Positions 11,495 through 21,180 of a DNA stretch of 64,000 nt are shown piece by piece. The notes beneath the pieces were generated by a model. The model ran no database searches, was not told the DNA's origin, and worked only from the letters and a program-made list of their open reading frames with translations. The position numbers were made by a program, and so were the translations under genes. This stretch comes from Anisus vortex (taxonomy: Eukaryota; Mollusca; Gastropoda; Planorbidae), in NCBI GenBank assembly GCA_949126835.1, contig OX421496.1, positions 21,221,844 through 21,285,843 of the forward strand. The letters are read 5' to 3'. How positions within the stretch are numbered: position 1 is the first letter of the stretch; each line of letters starts with the position of its first letter.

Positions 11495-13120
11495 CTACTT
11501 TCCGTCTTTAGTCACGGCTGCTTCGATGGGGCCTGCTGTAAAGGCGGAGTCGATGTGTACGACTGCCGTCGGTAGACGCAGGATGGGGGAGTCATGGGAT
11601 GGCCCTTGGAGTCGCACATAGCGGCCTGTGTAGTCGCGGGGGTCGGTCATTGATTCCGTTACTAGGGCCTCATAGCTGAGCCCGGAATCGTATGTACAAG
11701 AGCCCAGGTGGCCATTGATTCGGACTATCTCGTCGACACAGTTGTGGCGGGGTTCATGGGGTCCGTCTACTGAGGAGATGGAAAATACGTGATGGACTTG
11801 ATCCAAGCCGCCGTATGTTCCCTGGCTATTCCACGGGGCGGTGGTTTCGGTTATGTGGTTGGGGTGAGGGGCTTCTGTTTCTTGTCCTGCCGGACCGTTA
11901 GTATACTGCTGGTCGGCGCTTACGGGTTCTGTCATGGTGTAAAATGCACCGGCGGCCAAATAGGGGGTGGGGTCGCGTCTGTTCCTGTCGTGTGATAACT
12001 GAGGGGTGGGTCTGGTGTGGCGGTGGTCTCTGCGTGGGTTGTGAGGACGAGGTCGCCCGTGGTGGGGCGTGTGTGGCTGGGGAGCGGCTGATTGAGGGGG
12101 AGGGTTGACGCGGTGGTTGTCCCCATAAGGTCGGTGCGGTTGTGGGTGTCCCGGGCGGGAGGATGACGCTATTAGGTTGGACTGCAGAAACCTATCTGCG
12201 CCCTGCAGGGAGGGGTTTAACCCGGATATTCCCTGTTGGATTAAGAAAGCCTTTAGCTTGGGGGGCATCTGGGATTCTATCTGTTCAGTCATAAGAAGGG
12301 TGACCATGCCTTCAAAGGATTGTTCTATGTCCCCTAATTCTACCCACTTAAGTAAGTAGGCCTTAATTCGCTCCGCGAATTGCGTATAGTTCTCTCCTGA
12401 CCGTAGCGTGGCGGTACGGAATCGTTTCTGATAATGCGACGCGTGTAGCTGGTGTCGGTTTAAGAGTGCGTTCTTCAATGCAGCACACGACTCCATATCG
12501 TCTGGGGGCAGTTTGCAATACGTCTCATAATTCTCTCCCCTCAGTGTGGAGATGAGAATTCGGCAATGTAACTCTGGAGGGATCTCGTTTAACTCCATAC
12601 AGTCACTAAACCGTCGAAGATAAACGTCAAATTGTTCTAGTCGGGGGTCGTGGATGTCTGTCCATAGAGACGCGTGTCGGGGGAGGGGAGTGTTGGGGTT
12701 GACTGAGCTAAATGATGAGGGGGAGTTTGGGTTGTCGCTGTTGTCCGGGGGCCTAGTGCTTGCGGCTAATTCAGCTAGTCTGAATTCATGTGTCCTGCGT
12801 GCCTCCTCATCTAATATAAGTCTTTCTTCTCTCTCTAATTGTAATTGCTGCTCTGCTTCTACTCTAAGTCTATCTTCCCTAGCTACTTGTTCTAATCTAA
12901 GTGAGTCCTCCCTAGCTAACTGTTCTGCTCTAAGTTTCTCTTCTCTCTGCTCTACTCTAAGTCTGTCTTCTCTATCTAGTTGTTCTAGTCTAAGCTTCTC
13001 TGCTTTTGCCTCATGGACCGCTACTTGTTCGACGACGTATTTAATGACGTCTCCGTCACTGTAGCCTATCGCTATAGCCTCTTCTCTCAGCTGCTTACGC
13101 AATAGTACACCTTCAGCCAT
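11495..13120 (-). CDS. Gag-protease polyprotein of the LTR element (unit 3)
   Basis: A 541-codon frame whose translation is identical to the one at 7298-8923: coiled-coil N-terminus, capsid-like middle, H/P/R-rich basic segment without a zinc knuckle, and a C-terminal retropepsin-like domain with DSG. Two perfectly open copies 4197 bp apart indicate that the duplication is young or homogenised. The frame ends in VTKDGK before the deleted pol. Confidence 0.85.
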   Translation of the reverse strand: MAEGVLLRKQLREEAIAIGYSDGDVIKYVVEQVAVHEAKAEKLRLEQLDREDRLRVEQREEKLRAEQLAREDSLRLEQVAREDRLRVEAEQQLQLEREERLILDEEARRTHEFRLAELAASTRPPDNSDNPNSPSSFSSVNPNTPLPRHASLWTDIHDPRLEQFDVYLRRFSDCMELNEIPPELHCRILISTLRGENYETYCKLPPDDMESCAALKNALLNRHQLHASHYQKRFRTATLRSGENYTQFAERIKAYLLKWVELGDIEQSFEGMVTLLMTEQIESQMPPKLKAFLIQQGISGLNPSLQGADRFLQSNLIASSSRPGHPQPHRPYGDNHRVNPPPQSAAPQPHTPHHGRPRPHNPRRDHRHTRPTPQLSHDRNRRDPTPYLAAGAFYTMTEPVSADQQYTNGPAGQETEAPHPNHITETTAPWNSQGTYGGLDQVHHVFSISSVDGPHEPRHNCVDEIVRINGHLGSCTYDSGLSYEALVTESMTDPRDYTGRYVRLQGPSHDSPILRLPTAVVHIDSAFTAGPIEAAVTKDGK

Positions 13121-13890
13121 AGTGACAGAGTAAGGCGAGAGTAAGGCAGTAAACGGACAGAGATATGACGAGATAGAGAGAGGGAATGTAAGAGGGGTTG
13201 GGGTTCAGAGTTTAACTAACTTAATTCTAGTCCAAAATGGTACTCACCGAACCGCAAATCCTGTAATTTCACACACATACACAATACACACGTATCCAAT
13301 CACAAAGTTATCGTTTTTGGTATGGCTCTTGGCGCTCTGTTGGTTACGGGTAGCTTCGGTATAGTGAGAAGTTCTTTTTCCCCGTGCCGGGACTAGATAG
13401 TGTATAGTGTTATTGTCTATTTTCCTGGTTTGGGTACCGGGACTACGGCGGTTCCTACAGGGAGGTTGATGGCGGTTCTCAGGTTCTGTGGGTTAATAGT
13501 TGTCGGGCAGGCACGTCGGTGCGGTGTCTCAGGTGACGATCTGGCGGTTGGGGTGGCGAATCTGGCTGCTGGTGTATCTGGGGTGGCGTAGATTGCTTAG
13601 AGTGGCGAATCTGACGTAATGGGTGCCTTGGTTGGCGTTGGGGTGACGAGTCTGGTTTCTGGCGTGTTTGGGGTGGCGCAGGTAGCGTGGGGTGACGAGT
13701 TTGGCTCAGTGGGGTGACTTGGCTTGCGTTTGAGGTGGCGGATCTGTTTGCTGCTTAGAGTCTTCGTGTTGTAGAGAGATGAGCCCCCAATCCAGGGTCG
13801 GTTTCAGTAACGGCGTGGTCCTCGGGTTGATTGCTGTTGTTAGTGCCCTGAACGGCTTGAGTTCAGGATCCCGCGGCGAGGTCCCAACTT

Positions 13891-15054
13891 TGTCAGGATG
13901 TGTTTGCGATTAGGACATCAACCTGGCAGAAGCTGGACAATGAGAGGGGTGCGGAGTCGTAGGTGAGTGGGGTAGTGGTGGCAGGTCGTCTTGGGGTATG
14001 AATTACCGTGACTGGAATCGCCCTGGAATAATTATTATTTCTCTCTTGGCTCGTTAGATATTATGACGGACACACAGATAGTTCTAAGTAGGCAAATAAA
14101 TCGCTGGTTAAGTTCAGGTGTTTATTATCATTTCAATTCTTCACTCAATGGCAAGATAGAATCGAACAACCTTCTCCGCCTCACGCTTGAGCCCAAGTGT
14201 CCTAAAACTAGTCAAGCGGGCTTTCGTGGGTTTTAGTCACGTGATCAGTGGGCAATTTGATTGGATAGCTACATTAGTTTAGAATTACATATGTTCTGGT
14301 TGGCTGGTTTGAAATATACTTGCATAAAGGATTGACTATTGGGGGGGGGGAATTTAGGAGTGGGTGTAGGTAAACGATTAGTACCGCCGACTTTTGCGGG
14401 GTGGGGCCCAGGGGAAAAGGGGGGGGGTTGGGTAGACGTATACGGAGATACAAGGGATAAGATAATGACTTATTTCCCTTGATGTACCTGTGTCACTTGG
14501 TTCTGGTCGAGCTCAGCCCAAGGTGCTTACGTATGTGAGAGACGCTTTGCTCCAGATGTCACTACTTCGAGTGGATAAAGGGTTATGCCCACGGGCGCTG
14601 AGTAGGGGGCGAAGAGGGGAGATAATGAAAAAGGTGTAGCAGTGGGTGAGGGTTTTACGTGTATGCTGAGTTTAGCAAAATAAATGAGTAGTACTATCAA
14701 AATACAACATGAATCATAATTGACAGCATAATCTAATATATATATATACATTAAAGAATACACACACATACAATCACACATACAAAAAGTGTAATACCAA
14801 TTGGCTGAATCAAGTAGCAAACTCTGAATTCGGGAACTAAAAAGTGTAGAGAGGGTTAAAGAGAGGTGACGAGAAGGGATGGTTGGGGTGTTCCTATTGC
14901 GTGCGAAGAGGGAAGGAGGTAATGGCGTCAGGCTACTTTTCTACTCCCTAATCTAACTCTACGCTAACCTATGTTTCTAGTTCTACACTACTTCTGCGCT
15001 ATGATCTATCCATGAGTGCTAATAAGGTTACGATTTAATTCCAGAATCGTGACA
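13891..15054 (-). repeat. LTR, outer (5') copy
   Basis: 1164 bp and the outermost LTR of the composite. Its end GTGACA at 15054 is followed directly by satellite (CATATTGAAGAATG), which fixes the true element boundary. It differs from the middle LTR by a shorter poly-G run and scattered changes, and lacks the same 173-bp segment. Confidence 0.8.
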
Positions 15055-15335
15055 CATATTGAAGAATGTAATCATTATGGTGAATGTAATTCTGTTGTTG
15101 AATGTAATCCTATTTGATTACTGATGAATGTAATCATATTGAAGAATGTAATCATTATGGTGAATGTAATGATATTGGTGAATGTACTCCTATTGGTGAA
15201 TGTAATCCTATTGGTGAATGTAATCCTATTAGACTATTGATGAATTTAATGCTATTGGTGAATGCAATCCTATTAAACTAATGGTGAATGTAATTCTATT
15301 TGTGAATGTAATCCTATTAAAGAATGTAACATAAT
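15055..15335. repeat. 80-bp satellite, right arm (degenerate)
   Basis: The 80-bp satellite resumes in the same orientation as at 3481-4247 for about 1.5 clean units, then decays into GAATGTAATCCTATTGGT-type short repeats. Relative to the left arm, about 26 bases of one unit are missing at the insertion. Confidence 0.85.
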
Positions 15336-15348
15336 AAACATATTAACC

Positions 15349-15600
15349 TAAACACCAGACAAAGCATCTAAACACCAGACAAAGCATCTATACGCCAGAC
15401 AAAACATCTATACGCCAGACAAAACATATATACGCCAGACAAAACATATATACGCCATAGATTACATCTAAACACCAGTCAAAACATCTAAACGCCAGAC
15501 AATACATGTATACGCCACGCAATACATCTAAACACTAGACAGAGCATCTAAACACCAGTCAAAACATCTAAACACCAGTCAAAACATCAAAACACCACAT
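15349..15600. repeat. 20-bp tandem repeat
   Basis: About twelve copies of a 20-bp unit (CTAAACACCAGACAAAGCAT and variants with TACGCCAGAC), spaced exactly 20 bp apart. Confidence 0.9.
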
Positions 15601-16360
15601 ACTAACAAGTAAGAAACTTAAAAACATGGGTAGCCACATAGACTACAGCCGGCGTGAAATAAAATTATACACGCTTCCCATTTTATCTCTGCTTCAAGCT
15701 CTGTATGCTAATACTGCATCTTTTGTCCAGCATAATTGACCCTGTCCACCTTAAGACTTGGAAGTGACTAACTGTACGTGATGTGTAATACAGTCCATTT
15801 GATTTCTTTTTTCTTTCTTTTTTGTTGTTGTTACATTCAATCTTTATGTATTTATTTCACCGTATGGTAGAATTGCTTTCTGCAATTTCAAAGTCTATAA
15901 CGTCTTATTATGCATATAGTCTTTGGTAATAGTAATCCATTATATTGTAGATTTATTTTCTATGTTAAAAGATTCAGACTTAAATGGTTGAGTCTGAATT
16001 TTATTTTTTTTTTAAAATTAGGATAGACTGATGCAAATTCTGTTTAGTTTTGTTTTCTTGTAAATTTAGGCACCGGTATTTTATGATAACTTTTTAATTT
16101 CACCAATATGGGCTTCAATTTTTGTCTTACGCATAACGTCTTGATTTAAAGACCAAGTGAACAGGTTTCCGTGTCAATCGCGCAAACTATTTTAATGCGT
16201 GTATTTAGTATCCAAATGCTAAAAAAATCATTTTAACAAAATATTAAACTCAAATTTCAAGTAATTAGCTCAATATTATCATTTAAATGTGTGTTTTTTG
16301 GGAGATGAAGTAAACAAATCTCGTAGCCATTCGAGATTTGCAATTTCTTGTCAACACACT
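15601..16360. other. AT-rich stretch, no gene seen
   Basis: Unique AT-rich sequence with no supported frame, TIR or tandem structure. Confidence 0.5.
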
Positions 16361-16364
16361 GTCG

Positions 16365-16372
16365 TGACGTCA
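16365..16372. promoter_or_regulatory. CRE-like palindrome TGACGTCA
   Basis: A perfect cAMP-response element palindrome about 330 bp upstream of a donor-like AAAG|GTAAGT (exon end 16698). It may mark a promoter for the plus-strand exon-like region that follows. A single 8-mer is weak evidence. Confidence 0.3.
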
Positions 16373-17178
16373 CACAAAGGTGAAAAACTTCATAGTGTAC
16401 AGTTCTCTGACTCGGAACTAGTTTGTTGTTTTTTTGTTCGAAAATGGTTCGATAATGTGGTTTTTCACCAGGAATAAGCTTCTGTCAATGCCTGAAGAGA
16501 AAATTCGGTACAATCTGTTAGACCTATTATAGATTACTCCTTGGTGCAGTATCCAGTATATTTCTATATAATGCATTTACCGGTAGCGGTTTAGATAAAT
16601 CATCTACTAAATCTAAGCCCTAAAGTTGCCTAAACTCCTAAACCAACCAAAACAAGAGGAGCTGTACAGAAAATAGAGCATTTCAGTTTAAATTAAAGGT
16701 AAGTTTTTAAAATAAAAAAATATAGGCCTACTATCTATTAGTTTTAAGATTAGTATTTGATTAGGCCTAGGACTTTTATTAAGTTAAATAAGTTTTATAG
16801 CTTATTACTAACTAGGCTAACTAGTTATTATTACTTGTAACTTGTACTTACTTGTAGCCTTCTACTAATAATTAGGCCTAAGCCTACTACTTTAAAATAT
16901 TAAACTTTAAACATAGGCTATTTTATTTATTTGTAGGCCTACTGGTAGTATTTTTAAAAAATTATGATTAGTAGGCCTACTAAGACTACACTCCTACACA
17001 CTACACAGTGACAGTAGGCCTAGTATTGAGTATTTATTATTAAACGTTAGGCCTAGTTTTTTTTAAAAATCAAGTTAGGCCATGTTATTATAATTATTAT
17101 AGTATAAAAATTGGAGAAATTTTAACTAATAGCCCAATTATATTATATTAGATTTATTAGACTAAAATTTAATTTCAG

Positions 17179-18118
17179 GTTTTATCAGAAATGGATTTTT
17201 CTGGCGCCTCAGGCTCTAACTCAAGTCTGCCACTGCATGTATTAACGCTGCTGTACCAAGCAAAGCCTCGGTTACTAAAATGGTATGCTAAAATCAACAA
17301 TAAATGATGTTAATGGAAAATACATTAAATTTTTTATTATAATATAGGCCTATATATTTTATTATTAAATGCATTCTTGCTTTCCAGTAGGTAGGCCCTA
17401 CACCACATTATATCAATAGCCAATAGTGAAAAAGCTTGGATGTGAATGGTACTTGTGTGCCTGTTGGGTGGTAGTAGTGTTTTAAAATGTTCAATGATTA
17501 AAAATTCAAGCTTTTTTTTAAATACAACACTAAAATTTAATTTCAGGTTTTATCAGAAATTGATTTTTCCCGAACCTTGGATTCAAGACGGCCAATTGCA
17601 CATATTATTAATACTGCTGTACAAAGCAATGCTTCTGAAACTAAAGTGGTATGTAGTAACATCAACTACAAATAACGATGATAATACAAAATCAATTTAA
17701 TTATAATATATATGTAGGCCTAATCATGACTAAGTGAACATTTTTTTAAATGTTAAATGTATAATACTTAAACTTAAATAAACTTTGGAGTCGGTTGTAG
17801 AAGTATGGACTATTGGATTAAAACAATGTATCATCTAGAAATTGTGTGTATGAGGGCACATAGAGATATGGTTTCATTTTTTTGTTGTTTATGAAGAGTT
17901 CTGAACCCCTACATAGAAGGCATATAATGGCTTATATTGAGAAATATATTAATCATTGCAATGATAGTGAGAAGTTAGGACATCATTTTTCTTTTGGCCT
18001 ATAATACTATAATAATATAATCATATTGTTTTTTAAATTTCAGGTTTTAACAGAAATAGGTTCACGTCTGTCTTTTAAGGACATTACTGCCATACAAAAC
18101 AATGCGCCTGAAATTATG
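17179..18118 (+). CDS. three duplicated exon-like cassettes (candidate gene)
   Basis: Three related cassettes at 17179-17282, 17547-17648 and 18044-18118. Each is preceded by an acceptor (AATTTCAG or AAATTTCAG), opens with GTTTTATCAGAAAT or GTTTTAACAGAAAT, and ends at a donor (GTATG, GTATG, GTAATT). The second (34 codons) and third (25 codons) are phase 0-0 and align as proteins (SNASETKV versus NNAPEIM). The first is 104 nt and has a net 4-base indel, so it is out of phase. Untranslated exon material may end at 16698. I do not recognise the protein. A decayed duplicated gene is as likely as a working one. Confidence 0.35.
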
Positions 18119-18361
18119 GTAATTTACATCAACCGCAAATCATTTCAGTTAAAATTATTGATACGTTAAGGTGTTTTAATTATAAAGCTGATGCACTTTA
18201 AAATAAAAAGGTTTAATATATAGTACTGGTATTGAAAAGAAGGGAATATATTTAAACATATTTAAATATATAATGAATAATAATTAATAATGTAACAAAT
18301 TTTGAAGTTTGTAGAAGGTGTAGAAATGATTTTTTAAAATATATTGTTAAGAATTCTCAAG

Positions 18362-18775
18362 TTGATGAGGAGTGTGTGAACCCTGCCAATGATGGTGAGA
18401 AGAATGATACATTGATACCTGGTCCTTTGGTGCTAAAGGTAGGCATATATTTTTTCTTGCTAAGACAAAATAGTATTGAATTTCCCTACATACCGGTAAT
18501 TCATTTTATGTTTGCCCTTTTTGTATGAGTAAAATGTAAATGTAAATTACTAATTTTAAAACTGGCTATATTGTTAATTATCTGTTTGATCTAAATCATT
18601 TGGAAATTTATGAACTCATGATTATACTTCTTAATTTGTCATAGGAAACAAGTAAGAAATGATGCAAGAAAAGTGGAATTACTTCAGTTAACATACCACC
18701 TCACAAAGCCAATGACAGAAATTGTACCTCAAGAATGTTCGACACCCACAAAAGCGTAAAATTGCTACTGATTTT
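18362..18775 (+). other. possible distal exons of the cassette gene
   Basis: 18362-18439 is open in one phase (EECVNPANDGEKNDTLIPGP...) and ends at a donor, AAAG|GTAGGC. A later segment after acceptor TTGTCATAG (18644) has a 35-codon open frame in one phase and stops at once in another. A diverged copy of the first segment lies near 17900-17960 (CAATGATAGTGAGAAG), so this part also looks duplicated. The phases do not join cleanly to the cassettes. Confidence 0.2.
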
Positions 18776-19281
18776 AATCATAGCTTTTTAAGTTTAGAAA
18801 ATTCCTTCACACAACTCTTGTGACTTGAATTATTCTGATTAAAGTATTTTTAACTTACAGATAACTTATTAATGTAATTTATCATAGCTTTTAAAAAAAT
18901 AGATTTTGATAATGATTTCCTATATTCTATTTCATAGTTTATGGTAATAATTTGTTTCTAAAATGTTTCTTAAGCTTGATGGCAAATATGTCACATTTTA
19001 AAAACCTTTGTATTTTTACACAAGGGATTGGCTTTAACTTTATGATGATGGTAATGATATATTTGTTTTTGACTATTGCATTGAGTAATACTAAAAAATA
19101 CATTAAAGTTTACAATTACATTACAATTTTGTATTTAAAGTTATGCATAAAGCACAACAATTATTTTTAAATGTTTATTAACATCATTTATCTAATGAAA
19201 ATGGGTAGTGTATTTACATGCAAAGATAGTAATTTCAAAATATAAGAAATGAAACTTTGCTTGAAAATAAATTACATTTAT

Positions 19282-19453
19282 TTAAATTCTTAAACATCGA
19301 GGATATTTAAATTTAAACCCAGTGTACACTTCGCGTGGAAATTTTTTTCTTATTTTTTTAACCACACAGGCGGGTAGTACCAGTCTTGTTCTTCGGTCTA
19401 GTCCTTGCCATATCCATCTGGCAAACAGTTTGTATGCCACATATCTGTATTTT
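19282..19453 (-). CDS. exon 3 of the P2X7-domain gene
   Basis: 172 nt after acceptor ACATTTTTCAG: one base, 56 codons and TAA at 19284-19282. This is the most conserved part of the domain. An AATAAA poly(A) signal overlaps the stop codon (minus strand TAAATAAAT). Confidence 0.75.
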
Positions 19454-20770
19454 CTGAAAAATGTAACAATACTTATTACTTATTGTTAAATATGTATTAT
19501 TTTTTTTACAAATAATTAACAATACTTTGAATTAGTACCTGTCATTGTGCTTCTTTGTCTTTTTATCTTAAAATTTGTAATTAAAATATTACAATAAACA
19601 ATAGCATTTGTTTTTTTCAAATATTGAATGAGGTTAAGACTATGCACCTTATTTTAATTTTTTTAAATATCCAGGCTGCAAAGTTTTAGAAAATTTAAAG
19701 CAATAGGCCTTATATTCAGGCTTAAATACCTGTGTATGTCCCTCGGATCTGGTCAATACTTAGTCAATAGCCATTGTCTTCACAATATTGAAGGAATGCT
19801 ATCTCTAGAACTGTTATGTTCAAGAATGCATTTTCGTTCTGCCTTGGCCGCTGGTATTCGACAATTTAAACATGCACACCTGTTCACAAAAAAAAAAGCC
19901 TTTAAGTACCGATACTGGTATATTAAATTTAAATTGATGATGAGATATTATTATATTATTATTATATAAATATAATTAATAAAATTAATCTTTACTAATG
20001 TACCGGGTATGTATAAAAGTTAATTATGCTCATATTATGAGCACAATTTATTATGAGTCATAATAAATAGTAATAACATTGGGAGACATAACCTTATTAA
20101 TATTAATGCTTAAAAAAAGTAAGTAAAAGGGGGGGGGGCGTAGGATTTTTATTATACTTATAGTATAGCCGTAATATAGCCCCAAAAACCTAAGCCATAG
20201 CCTACATCTTTGATTCTTTGCTTATACTACCTACCATAGCCCATCTCAGACAGAAAAACTAATTCATTATTAAAGACATATTAATATTAGGAAGTAACTT
20301 TTATAAGGTAGGCCTATGGCAGTAAAATTTATTCCATTATTGGCATTTACCCGTAGGCCTAAGCCTTTAGAAGCTAAGGGTGTTTCATATAATTATATAG
20401 AGCCTATATAAAATATAGGATTAGCCTATATAGAAGGAACATCTGTAATGAATAAGATATGATACTGATAGTAGGCCTACTGTAGTAAATTATAACTTTT
20501 TCTATTATTATTATATCTAGAGTCTAGGCCCTAAGTCTAAGTCGACTAACTAAGTAAATTGTAAAGGCTGGGTGATGTGGCTAGGATCTAAAGTAAATTA
20601 TATATTTATACGACACAAAATAATTACCATAGGTTATTTTCCAGCTCTTACTCCTCCAATACATCTTCTGTATCGTTTAAAATTGTTACACAGCTGTCTT
20701 CGGATTCGCTATGTTCACTTGAACTTGAATTATGTTGGGGATCATAAGAGTAGGGATTTAACGTAGCCAT
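19282..20770 (-). CDS. P2X7 C-terminal-domain-like protein (three exons)
   Basis: Exons 20770-20652, 19879-19784 and 19453-19282 join in matching phases to 128 codons. Exon 1 begins at ATG and encodes an acidic, serine-rich N-terminus (HNSSSSEHSESEDS). Exon 2 carries a C-x-C-x2-C...C set (CACLNCRIPAAKAERKC) like the zinc-binding part of the P2X7 intracellular domain. Exon 3 has its hallmark YRYVAYKLFARW ... RLVLPACVVKKIRKKFP ... YTGF. No P2X channel transmembrane segments are present, so this is a stand-alone soluble domain protein, probably cytosolic and of unknown function. The exon 2 donor GTGAAG is weak, and reading past it hits a stop at 19782-19780. The middle of the usual domain seems missing. 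Splices are inferred. Confidence 0.7.
19784..19879 (-). CDS. exon 2 of the P2X7-domain gene
   Basis: 96 nt after a strong polypyrimidine acceptor (TTTTTTTTGTGAACAG), ending at TCAATATT|GTGAAG. It carries four cysteines. The donor was chosen because it keeps phase with exon 3; the stronger-looking CAG|GTATTT at about 19730 would place a stop in frame. Confidence 0.55.
20652..20770 (-). CDS. exon 1 of the P2X7-domain gene
   Basis: 119 nt from ATG (20770-20768) to the donor GGA|GTAAGA. Thirty-nine codons plus two bases, rich in S, E and D. No stop interrupts it. Confidence 0.6.
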
Positions 20771-20792
20771 ACTTTGTTTACTCCTTTACTTA

Positions 20793-20805
20793 ACGTCACT
20801 TCCGG
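20793..20805 (-). promoter_or_regulatory. ETS/CRE-like promoter motif
   Basis: The minus strand reads CCGGAAGTGACGT 22 bp before the ATG of the P2X7-domain gene. It joins an ETS-family core (CCGGAAGT) to a CRE half site (TGACGT), a pairing known from housekeeping promoters in animals. The location supports transcription of the gene. Confidence 0.45.
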
Positions 20806-21180
20806 TTTAGGCTGAATGAAATGCGTAAATGAGCTATTCCAAATCTCGTCGCTTCGGACCCCTTTAAATTACATTTTTAAAATACAAAGACCTTTTTTTG
20901 AAATCTCAAACTTTCAGCAATATATTTTTATACTATTTACTGTCTAAATCAACTGTTAACTCAATTTTTATAAAAAGCTCTTCAGTTGGTCTTTAATACG
21001 AATCTAAAAAGTTCGAATTTTGCACATTCTAAATATTTAAAATAAATTACCTATCAATTTATAATAACCGAAAGATACCCATATATTTTAAACGGGACCA
21101 TTACATTACCATTACATAATGGTTTATATGGAAATAACTAAAGGCTAGAAATATATAGCAAATGATTGACTGTGTATTAA
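20806..21180. other. AT-rich stretch, no gene seen
   Basis: Unique AT-rich DNA between the P2X7-domain gene promoter and the TIR element. Nothing supported. Confidence 0.5.

Larger units (their letters stand above)
4248..15054 (-). mobile_element. composite gag-only Ty3/gypsy-type LTR retroelement
   Basis: In minus-strand order: LTR (15054-13891), internal region, LTR (10858-9694), internal region, LTR (6660-5316), leader and gag N-terminus cut off at 4248. The period of the two right units is 4197 bp and their coding parts are identical. The LTRs start TGTCACGAT and end ATCCTGACA (short inverted ends). Each complete internal region is about 3.03 kb and carries only gag-protease plus a small pol remnant. 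The right edge abuts satellite exactly at the LTR end. The left edge is a truncation, so no target-site duplication can be read. The tandem sharing of LTRs suggests unequal LTR recombination. An assembly error in this near-identical tandem cannot be excluded. Confidence 0.85.

Noticed and set aside
13870..13890. Firm assignment of the retroelement's primer tRNA
   Set aside because: The TGGGACCTCGCCGC stretch is in the right place but does not clearly match a tRNA 3' end that I can name.
16289..16477. 62-codon plus-strand frame
   Set aside because: No domain, low-complexity flanks, and it overlaps the CRE-like region more plausibly read as promoter.
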